A stretch of DNA of 5,175 bases from Nitrospira sp. (GTDB lineage Bacteria > Nitrospirota > Nitrospiria > Nitrospirales > Nitrospiraceae): contig JACOEF010000223.1 in assembly GCA_024998705.1 (NCBI GenBank), forward strand, positions 1 through 5,175, in the 5' to 3' direction. The notes below the pieces were generated by a model. The model worked only from the letters and a program-made list of their open reading frames with translations. It was not told the origin of the DNA and ran no database searches. Shown here one piece after another: positions 1 through 5,175 of this stretch (within the stretch, counting starts at the first letter, position 1; every line of letters starts with the position of its first letter). Both the position numbers and the translations under genes were made by a program.

Positions 1-2
1 CG

Positions 3-914
3 ATGGGGACGATCCATCTGGAGACCAAACTCGGGATTACCTTCCTGATGTTGCTCATGACTCCGGTCAGCGTCTTTGCCTTTTTCGTCATTTCCCTCGG
101 TGTCGGTTTCCATTTCGGTGAGGGCACGGGCCTGCCGCTCCTCTTCCTGGTCAGCATTCCCATCGACATTTGGTCGTTGGGGCTGGTTGCCAGAACCGTC
201 TTTCTGGAACGCCTTCGACTCGAGCCAACTGCTTCGTTAGGTCTGGGGCTCTGGGTTCGATTCGCAGTGGCCGGCGCCATCTATCTGCCGTTCCTGTGGG
301 TCGTGCAGGGTGGCGCGACCGATCTGGCCCGTTCGATCACGAAATCGATTTTGGATATGGATATGCTCAAGCACATGCCGGTTGCTGAGCGAATCGGCTT
401 GGAATTTACGGCTTGGGGTAGCGCATCGCTTGTGGTGCTCTTGGCGCTGACGTTTGTTGGCCTGTCTATTTTAGGCAAACTGGTGGAGGGGCGTACGGCC
501 GGTGCCCAACCCGCAGGAGGCACCTATCAGGAATTGATCTCGCGTTGGGACATGATCCGGGTCCCTGCTGACCAAAGCTTGATGCTGACCGCCTTCACTG
601 CGGCTGGGGCAGTCTTGAGCGTCCTCTTCTGGGCGGTGCTCCCGGTTTCCACCCCGCATCCCCATGAATGTTGTAAGCCCGCCACGGAAGCGGTCGCGCC
701 ACCATTTGATGCCCAGAAGTCTCTCTCAAAGGGGGAAAAGGCGTTTAAGGAGGCGGAGCTGAAGATTGCGGCCATCGAGAAAATATCGGCAGAAGAAGAG
801 AAAGACAAGCAGAAGGGCGGCAAGGACAAAGCCGGTGTCAAGGAGGGCTCTGCCAAGAGCGACGGCAAGGCCTCGCAACCAGCCGCTGGGAAACCGGCGG
901 CAAGCGGCAAATGA
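3..914 (+). CDS. Five-helix membrane protein of unknown function with a His/Cys motif and Lys-rich tail
   Basis: I do not recognise the family. The reading frame gives 303 residues from the first ATG, but that ATG lies two bases from the window edge, so no ribosome site can be seen and the true start may be upstream. Hydrophobic segments lie near residues 11-35, 44-66, 77-102, 136-158 and 193-216. Positive charges (R64, R70, R72; K159, R164, R181, R186) put the intervening loops inside, so the N-terminus is probably cytoplasmic and the C-terminus periplasmic. The 103-135 loop, predicted periplasmic, holds M119, M121, H124 and M125. Just after the last helix comes H219-P-H221-E-C223-C224. Residues 240-303 form a charged Lys/Glu/Ala tail, helical at first and then low in complexity. 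The gene ends 28 bases before the oxidase start, so it is probably cotranscribed. Possible roles, all unproven, are an accessory oxidase subunit or a metal/haem assembly factor. It shows no clear CydB features. Confidence 0.8.
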   Translation: MGTIHLETKLGITFLMLLMTPVSVFAFFVISLGVGFHFGEGTGLPLLFLVSIPIDIWSLGLVARTVFLERLRLEPTASLGLGLWVRFAVAGAIYLPFLWVVQGGATDLARSITKSILDMDMLKHMPVAERIGLEFTAWGSASLVVLLALTFVGLSILGKLVEGRTAGAQPAGGTYQELISRWDMIRVPADQSLMLTAFTAAGAVLSVLFWAVLPVSTPHPHECCKPATEAVAPPFDAQKSLSKGEKAFKEAELKIAAIEKISAEEEKDKQKGGKDKAGVKEGSAKSDGKASQPAAGKPAASGK

Positions 915-930
915 CATCATGGCGAATGAC

Positions 931-935
931 GAGGT
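931..935 (+). promoter_or_regulatory. Ribosome binding site that sets the oxidase start
   Basis: GAGGT lies 7 bases before the ATG at 943. The other in-frame ATG, at 919, has no purine-rich site before it. The long frame opening at 766 overlaps gene 1 by about 150 bases and would put a charged, arginine-rich stretch before the signal peptide. The start at 943 therefore fits best. Confidence 0.7.
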
Positions 936-942
936 AAGAACG

Positions 943-2841
943 ATGAAGAACCAGGGTCCGAGTGTCACGAATCACGGGCGCCATATTGCAGGCCGTGTGG
1001 CCCTGTTGGCCGGATGTGCGGCAGTGCTGGGATGGATAGGGATGCCCGACATGGCTCTCGCTCAGGATGCCGCTGCTGCGCAAGCGCCGACTGCCTATCG
1101 AGACATCCCTTATATCGGTAGCCGTAACCTGGTGTGGATTATCGCTCAGCTCCATCTTTTGCTCGCCGGCTTCGTGCTCGGCGTGCCGATTTTTGCCTGG
1201 TTATGCGAAATCGTCGGATGGAAGTCGGGTGATAAGCGCTACGACAAGGTGGCGAAGGAATTTACCAAGCTTCTCACGTCGTCCTATGCCACCACCGCCT
1301 TATTCGGCGGCATCCTGCTGTTCCTCCTTATCGGCTTTTACCCGAAGTTGATGGCCTATCTCACGGACATCTTTTTCCCATCGTTTTTGGTGTACTGCTG
1401 TCTGTTTCTCGTGGAAACGGCCACGCTCTATCTCTATTGGTATGGCTGGGATGCCATGGCCGAGGGGAACGGGAAGAAGTTTCACATTTTCCTGGGATTC
1501 CTCCTCAATGTCTTTGCCTTCTTTATCATGATAGTACCGAACTCCTGGGCGACCTTCCAGTCCAGTCCGGTGGTGATCTCCGAAGGCAGCGATTTCGCCC
1601 GGGCATGGGCCGCGACCTGGAACCCGACCTGGTGGCCGGTGAACATCCATCGGTTGATCGCCAATGTGGTGCTTGGTGGCTACATTTGCGGCGCCTATGC
1701 CGGTATCCGCTACCTCTCCGCCCGCAGCCAGGAAGAGCGCTACCACTACGATTGGATGGGGTACGTTGGAAACTTCATCGGTGTCTTCGGTCTGTTGCCC
1801 CTTCCCTTTGCCGGTTATTGGTTGATGCGAGAAATTTATCAGTACAACCAGCAGATGGGCATCACGCTCATGGGCGGGTTTCTTTCCTGGCTGTTTATTC
1901 TCCAGGCCATGTTGATCGGGGTGCTGTTCCTCGGCTCCAACTATTATTTCTGGCTGGGTATCACCCATCGAATTCCAGGGTCTGAAGGACAATATCGCAA
2001 ACCGATTATGGCGATGTTGATCATTCTCCTCTTGTGCCTCGGCGTATGGATGACGCCGCATTCGCTGGTTGCCAGCTTGGAAGAGGCCCAGAAGATGGGC
2101 GGCACGCACCACCCGCTGCTCGGTGTGTTCGGTGTCATGTCGGCCAAAATGACCGTTTCAAACCTGATGGTGCTCGTGACCTTCATGAGCTTTATTATGT
2201 ATTGGCGGGCAGGTAAGGAAGACACGGCCGGATGGGCCCGGGCTGCCAAGGCCCTTATGGGCGGAGTGCTGGGGCTCGCGGCTATCGCCGTGATCGTGCT
2301 CGGTGTCTGGGGATACTTTGTTCCAGCCATCATCCGTATCAACTACTTCTCCACGTCACAGGTCGGCATCGTGATTTTCGTCATGTTGACGATTACGCCG
2401 CTGACTGCGCTCCTGCTCAAGAGTGCGAAGACCACCACGGAAATGGTGTGGGGGAAAATGCCGCCACGCGCGGGCTATGCGCTGGTGCTCAATGCGGTCA
2501 TGGTGATTCTGCTCATGACGCTCATGGGTTATGCGCGTTCTTCTTCTCGCGTCCATTGGCACGTGTATGGGGTCATGCGTGACTCGTCTCCCTATGCGTT
2601 CTCACCGGCACTCGGGTATGCCGCGGCCCTCATGGCGCTGAACACGTTCCTGTTCTGTATGTTGGTCGCCTTTATTTTCTGGGTCGCCACCATGGGAGAT
2701 AAGGCCAAGGCTGCTGCGAGCTCGAAGGGATCAGTCGAGCCTGGCACTATTCCGGCTATGGCTGGAGGGTCGCCGGCATTGGATGGGCCTGAAGCCCCTG
2801 TCACTGAGATTGATGCGCCTGAAAGAAAACGTCCTGTCTGA
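943..2841 (+). CDS. Cytochrome bd-like oxidase subunit I (CydA family, no Q-loop)
   Basis: Probable membrane oxygen reductase of 632 residues. A signal peptide (about 1-40, ending MALA before QDAA) leads to about 13 helices: near 62-90, 115-134, 145-168, 181-203, 232-258, 272-294, 309-338, 353-376, 394-421, 432-462, 472-492, 510-530 and 555-583. Compared from memory with E. coli CydA, helices 1-5 align well. H71 (QLHLLLAGFVLG) matches haem b595 ligand H19, E158 in FLVETATLYLYWYGWD matches E107, and H236 in WNPTWWPVNIH matches b558 ligand H186. M310 is the collinear candidate for M393. V150 falls where E99 sits. GRQPW is absent; H373 (WMTPH) falls near E445. Only about 15 residues separate helices 6 and 7, where CydA carries its long quinol-binding Q-loop. 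Helices 10-13 exceed the usual nine. The N-out topology of CydA agrees with an exported N-terminus. Two cytochrome c genes follow, suggesting cytochrome c as donor. It resembles, as I recall, the Nitrospira bd-like oxidase (OR-N type group of the superfamily). Family membership is strong; the catalytic role is inferred. Confidence 0.88.
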   Translation: MKNQGPSVTNHGRHIAGRVALLAGCAAVLGWIGMPDMALAQDAAAAQAPTAYRDIPYIGSRNLVWIIAQLHLLLAGFVLGVPIFAWLCEIVGWKSGDKRYDKVAKEFTKLLTSSYATTALFGGILLFLLIGFYPKLMAYLTDIFFPSFLVYCCLFLVETATLYLYWYGWDAMAEGNGKKFHIFLGFLLNVFAFFIMIVPNSWATFQSSPVVISEGSDFARAWAATWNPTWWPVNIHRLIANVVLGGYICGAYAGIRYLSARSQEERYHYDWMGYVGNFIGVFGLLPLPFAGYWLMREIYQYNQQMGITLMGGFLSWLFILQAMLIGVLFLGSNYYFWLGITHRIPGSEGQYRKPIMAMLIILLLCLGVWMTPHSLVASLEEAQKMGGTHHPLLGVFGVMSAKMTVSNLMVLVTFMSFIMYWRAGKEDTAGWARAAKALMGGVLGLAAIAVIVLGVWGYFVPAIIRINYFSTSQVGIVIFVMLTITPLTALLLKSAKTTTEMVWGKMPPRAGYALVLNAVMVILLMTLMGYARSSSRVHWHVYGVMRDSSPYAFSPALGYAAALMALNTFLFCMLVAFIFWVATMGDKAKAAASSKGSVEPGTIPAMAGGSPALDGPEAPVTEIDAPERKRPV

Positions 2842-2843
2842 TC

Positions 2844-2879
2844 GGGAAGATGATCTTCCCCTGGGGCCCACACCAGGGG
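2844..2879 (+). promoter_or_regulatory. Two overlapping inverted repeats between the oxidase and cytochrome c genes
   Basis: The first is GGGAAGAT, one base, ATCTTCCC at 2844-2860; in RNA it would fold as a 6-bp stem with a 5-base loop. The second pairs CCCCTGG (2858-2864) with CCAGGGG (2873-2879) around an 8-base loop. They share 2858-2860, so both cannot form fully at once. No T-run follows, so this is not a standard intrinsic terminator. A role in mRNA processing, 3'-end protection of the oxidase message or partial attenuation is possible but unproven. The gap (71 bases) is the longest between genes in the window. Confidence 0.5.
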
Positions 2880-2912
2880 CGGGTCGTGATCATTATCCTT
2901 TGTTGAGGACTT

Positions 2913-3533
2913 ATGAGTGAAGTTGTCAAACTGCAGCTAATCGGTCTGTGTGTCGTTGGCCTTGGTACGGTGATTCTCCCATTCATCAAGGGCCAATTTA
3001 TTCGCGTCCTTGGCTTCGTGGCCATCGTACTCGGCCTCTTTTCCTTGGTCGCGCTGGCCGTTCCGCAAATGGCTTCGTTGCCGCCTGCGGAGGAAAGCAT
3101 CAATATCGCCGACATCAAGACGCCGACGGATATGGCGACGATCGGCCAGAAGATTTTCTTCAGTAAGGGCCAGTGCGCACTTTGTCACTCGATCGGCCCC
3201 AGCGAATCTGCCCGTTGTCCGGACCTGAAGGGCATTGGCGCCAAATTGTCCCGAGAGTTTATTTTTGAGAGTTTGACGGAGCCGCAGGCCTATCTGTATT
3301 TAGACTACCGGCATGAGGGCATTCCCAAGGAGTACCCAGCCAGGATGCCGTATATCAATAAGAACCCCATCGGGTTGTCCAAGAACGAAATCCTGTCGGT
3401 CATCGCGTTCCTTCAGCAGATGAGCGGTGAGCCGATCAGCGTGAGCCCGGCAGAATTGGATCTTCCACGGGCCACTCCGGCGCCGGTCAAGGCGGCAGAT
3501 GCCGGAACGCTCGCAGTGGCACAGGCTCGATAG
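2913..3533 (+). CDS. Membrane-anchored monohaem cytochrome c (two-helix anchor)
   Basis: A class I-type cytochrome c of 206 residues, likely carrying electrons on the periplasmic side of the inner membrane. Two helices (about 7-25 and 30-52), joined by a short positive loop (K26, R31), form an N-terminal hairpin anchor that leaves the C-terminal domain outside. The haem site is C88-A-L-C91-H92, and M145 in YPARMPY is the likely sixth ligand, followed by a typical C-terminal helix (LSKNEILSVIAFLQQM). A further cysteine, C102 in ARCPDLKGIG, lies after the haem motif. The last 25 or so residues are Ala/Pro-rich and probably disordered. GAGGA just before the ATG serves as ribosome site. The gene lies 71 bases after the oxidase, which suggests it belongs to the same complex or donates electrons to it. 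Cytochrome identity is firm; the partner is inferred. Confidence 0.92.
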   Translation: MSEVVKLQLIGLCVVGLGTVILPFIKGQFIRVLGFVAIVLGLFSLVALAVPQMASLPPAEESINIADIKTPTDMATIGQKIFFSKGQCALCHSIGPSESARCPDLKGIGAKLSREFIFESLTEPQAYLYLDYRHEGIPKEYPARMPYINKNPIGLSKNEILSVIAFLQQMSGEPISVSPAELDLPRATPAPVKAADAGTLAVAQAR

Positions 3534-3546
3534 TCGGCGGTGATGT

Positions 3547-3554
3547 AGAGGAGG
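3547..3554 (+). promoter_or_regulatory. Strong ribosome binding site that decides the start of the second cytochrome c
   Basis: AGAGGAGG ends directly against the ATG at 3555, leaving no spacer, but stands 6 bases before the in-frame ATG at 3561. The downstream ATG is therefore the likelier start, removing two residues (Met-Val) from the longest frame. Confidence 0.7.
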
Positions 3555-3560
3555 ATGGTT

Positions 3561-4286
3561 ATGGGAGGCGTACTCGTTAGACCGGTTATCCTGACGGTCT
3601 GTATTTATCTGTTCTTGAAGTTCATCGTCCCGAATCTGCCGCATTCCGCCCCGTTGCCTTCGAGCTTGATCTTCCTATACCTCATGCTGACCACGGCAGG
3701 GATTGTCATTTTCGCCACGCTGAGCGGGGCATCCAAAGATGCGTTCTTCGGCCCGATCTTGCGTTTCCTCCCCGGTGAGGGTGGCGGAGCCCTTAGCAGT
3801 GCGCGGTATATCGTCCTGGCCTTGTTCCCATTATTGGTGGGGTGGCAAACCTACGGGAGCACGGCCTCGAGTGATGCGCCACCGGCGGAAAACCGCACCA
3901 TTCACCCGGCCCCTCCTGGAGAATACACAGGTCTGTCAAATCCGGTTCCGAAGACGCCTGAGAACATTATGTATGGCAAGGGTTTGTATGCATCGCGTTG
4001 TGCACCTTGCCACGGTAATTTCGACGGCAAGGGGTTTGCCGCTCCTGGGTTTACGCCGCCGCCCGCGAATTTCAAAGATCCCACGACCATTGCCATGCTT
4101 CAGGAGAGTTTCCTGTTCTGGAGGATCAAGAAGGGTGGAGTGGGCCTACCGGTTGAAGGTATGCCCTGGAAGTCAGCCATGCCGCGGTGGGAGCTCGAGA
4201 TGTCCGACGAGGATATCTGGAAAGTCATTATGGGCGAATACGATGGCGCCGGACAGAAACCAAGAACGTGGGACGAGTCCGAGTAA
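3561..4286 (+). CDS. Membrane-anchored monohaem cytochrome c (three-helix anchor)
   Basis: A 241-residue protein when started at 3561, chosen by spacing from the AGAGGAGG site. Three N-terminal helices (about 6-24, 34-54 and 83-98), with a positive cytoplasmic loop between the second and third (K59, R68, R82), place the C-terminal domain in the periplasm. A Pro-rich linker (about 106-133) leads to a cytochrome c domain with C147-A-P-C150-H151 in SRCAPCHGNFDGKG. The sixth ligand is probably M207, with M201 as the alternative, in EGMPWKSAMPRWELEMSDEDIW; this Met/Trp plus SDEDIW pattern is common in cytochromes c of oxidase and dehydrogenase clusters. It differs from the preceding cytochrome in anchor and sequence, so it is not a simple tandem duplicate. 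Likely role: electron transfer between a periplasmic donor and the bd-like oxidase. The haem domain is certain; the anchor's role, including any contact with the oxidase, is inferred. Confidence 0.92.
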   Translation: MGGVLVRPVILTVCIYLFLKFIVPNLPHSAPLPSSLIFLYLMLTTAGIVIFATLSGASKDAFFGPILRFLPGEGGGALSSARYIVLALFPLLVGWQTYGSTASSDAPPAENRTIHPAPPGEYTGLSNPVPKTPENIMYGKGLYASRCAPCHGNFDGKGFAAPGFTPPPANFKDPTTIAMLQESFLFWRIKKGGVGLPVEGMPWKSAMPRWELEMSDEDIWKVIMGEYDGAGQKPRTWDESE

Positions 4287-4326
4287 TTTCTCCGATCAGG
4301 GAGCGCTGAGCAATTAAGGGGAGCGT

Positions 4327-5154
4327 ATGGCACGAGTGAGGAGACCAGGTACGAGGTGGTGGATTGGGGCCGTCGGCCTTGTGGGATTGTGCGTGGCCGC
4401 CGAGGTGCAGCCGGCCTATAGCCAACAGAGCGTGTCGGTGCGCGCCGCGCTTGTGAAGGGATCCCTTCCGGCAGATGATCCGACGGCAGCGGCCTGGGCG
4501 ACTGCGGCGGTGTCGGAATTCCCGATGTCTCCCCAGGTCCATTGGCCCGTGCGTATCACTGATGTCACTGCCAAGAGCGTGAAGGTTCGCGGCCTGCATG
4601 ACGGCACCACCGTAGCCATCCTGCTGGAATATGCCGATCCATCCGAAGATCCAGAGGATGCTGCCGCGCTGGAGTTCATGGTCGGCGATACCAAAGCACA
4701 TTTCGCGCACGGTCAACCGATGGCACAGGTTGAGGGTGGACCGGTCAATATCTGGTACTGGAAGAATAAGGATGGTAAGGGTGCAGATCTGGGGGCCAAG
4801 GGGTTCGGCACGCTGAAGCCCCACGGGCACCAGGATGTGAAAGCCAAGGGTGTCTACCAGGGCGGGGTTTGGAAAGTGGTGTTTTCACGTCCGTTGAGCA
4901 CAGAGTATCTGGCCGAGGACACGCAGTTCCACCCCGGACAGTTCGCAAGCATCGCCTTTGCAATCTGGGATGGCAAGAAGATGGAGACCGGCCTGCCGAA
5001 GGAAAAGGGCTCCGAAAAGGCCATTTCCTCCTGGTGGTACTTCCGAGCCGATGCACCACCGGACTATTCGCCATATATGTATGCATTACTCGCGGTGGCC
5101 TTAGCGCTGGGCTTTGAGTTGGTCCTCGTGAGACGTTTAAAGAAAGGGTCGTGA
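4327..5154 (+). CDS. Ethylbenzene dehydrogenase-type haem b subunit (NxrC/EbdC-like), C-terminally anchored
   Basis: A 275-residue protein, probably a periplasmic haem b electron-transfer subunit. It has an N-terminal signal peptide (RR-rich start, hydrophobic 11-26, likely cleavage near AYS/QQ at 32), a beta-rich domain from about 36 to 240, and one C-terminal helix (about 249-267) followed by RRLKKGS, which anchors it with the domain outside. Domain signs are the early DPTAAAW, the DDAA-like DPEDAAALEFMVGD (108-121), the PMAQVEGGPVNIWYWK segment (131-146) and GGVWKVVFSRPL (179-190). In EbdC the haem b is held by a Met and a Lys; M132 is my candidate Met, and K183 is only a guess for the Lys. 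Related subunits partner with type II DMSO-reductase family enzymes, including nitrite oxidoreductase, but no such alpha or beta subunit is visible here. AAGGGG lies 5 bases before the ATG. It may relay electrons to the upstream cytochromes. Confidence 0.82.
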   Translation: MARVRRPGTRWWIGAVGLVGLCVAAEVQPAYSQQSVSVRAALVKGSLPADDPTAAAWATAAVSEFPMSPQVHWPVRITDVTAKSVKVRGLHDGTTVAILLEYADPSEDPEDAAALEFMVGDTKAHFAHGQPMAQVEGGPVNIWYWKNKDGKGADLGAKGFGTLKPHGHQDVKAKGVYQGGVWKVVFSRPLSTEYLAEDTQFHPGQFASIAFAIWDGKKMETGLPKEKGSEKAISSWWYFRADAPPDYSPYMYALLAVALALGFELVLVRRLKKGS

Positions 5155-5156
5155 GC

Positions 5157-5175
5157 ATGAGGGCGTGGCGAAGAA
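5157..5175 (+). CDS. Start of a further gene, cut by the window end
   Basis: An ATG two bases after the preceding stop opens a frame reading MRAWRR, with AAAGGG at 5143-5148 standing 8 bases upstream. A GTG at 5151, in the same frame, is too close to that site. The basic N-terminus would suit a signal peptide or first membrane helix, but six codons cannot identify the product. The tight spacing suggests translational coupling with the haem b subunit. Confidence 0.55.

Noticed and set aside
766..942. Longer N-terminus for the oxidase, from the ATG at 766 or at 919
   Set aside because: The 766 start overlaps gene 1 by about 150 bases and adds an arginine-rich stretch before a clear signal peptide. 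The 919 start has no ribosome site. The 943 start has GAGGT at good spacing.
1300..2112. Long open frame of 270 codons on the minus strand inside the oxidase
   Set aside because: It is antisense to a strongly recognisable membrane protein; its product is rich in His, Gln and Glu with no domain or signal, as expected from the complement of hydrophobic codons.
2149..2151. M403 (AKM in helix 9) as the match to CydA haem b558 ligand M393
   Set aside because: A local match exists, but helix order favours M310 in helix 7, the position of M393 in CydA. Kept only as an alternative.
2550..2562. RVHWH as a divergent GRQPW motif
   Set aside because: The Arg-x-x-Trp spacing is similar, but it lies after helix 12 in the C-terminal extension, out of order with CydA, where GRQPW follows helix 8.
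2844..2879. Intrinsic terminator after the oxidase gene
   Set aside because: The stems are not followed by a T-run, and the next gene has its own ribosome site and a related function 71 bases on.
3555..3560. ATG at 3555 as the start of the second cytochrome c
   Set aside because: The purine-rich site abuts this codon with no spacer; the ATG at 3561 is correctly spaced.
4290..4303. Small inverted repeat CTCC/GGAG in the gap after the second cytochrome c
   Set aside because: Four base pairs around a six-base loop is within chance expectation, and no T-run follows.
4228..4830. Open frame of 200 codons on the minus strand over the cytochrome c / haem b gene junction
   Set aside because: It runs antisense across two well-supported genes, with no recognisable domain.

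Overview
The window reads as one dense, plus-strand respiratory gene cluster from a GC-rich bacterium. It holds five complete or near-complete genes and the first codons of a sixth. The gene content is a bd-like oxidase without the quinol loop, two membrane-anchored monohaem cytochromes c, and an ethylbenzene-dehydrogenase-type haem b subunit with a C-terminal anchor. From memory, this combination best matches the genus Nitrospira (nitrite oxidisers, including comammox) or close relatives in Nitrospirota. That assignment is an inference; no phylogenetic marker lies in the window.

Layout: (1) 3-914, a five-helix membrane protein of unknown function with a His/Cys motif and a lysine-rich tail; its true start may lie before the window. 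(2) 943-2841, a 632-residue cytochrome bd-like oxidase subunit I with a predicted signal peptide and about 13 helices. (3) A 71-base gap (2842-2912) with two overlapping inverted repeats. (4) 2913-3533, a monohaem cytochrome c on a two-helix N-terminal anchor. (5) 3561-4286, a monohaem cytochrome c on a three-helix N-terminal anchor. (6) 4327-5154, a periplasmic haem-b domain protein of the NxrC/EbdC type with a C-terminal anchor. (7) From 5157, the start of another gene, cut by the window end. Gaps of 2 to 71 bases, one strand throughout and no clear terminator suggest a single transcript. No promoter is visible, and it probably lies upstream of the window.

How the genes may work together (inference): canonical CydA takes electrons from quinol through the large periplasmic loop between helices 6 and 7. 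Here that loop is only about 15 residues. The CydA-type haem histidines are kept, and two membrane-tethered cytochromes c and a haem b protein follow. The simplest model is a bd-family oxygen reductase fed from the periplasmic side by cytochrome c, with electrons arriving from a periplasmic donor such as nitrite oxidoreductase. This suits an organism whose donor couple is too positive to reduce quinone. No cydB is present in the window. Four extra C-terminal helices in the oxidase, or the five-helix protein upstream, could take its structural place.
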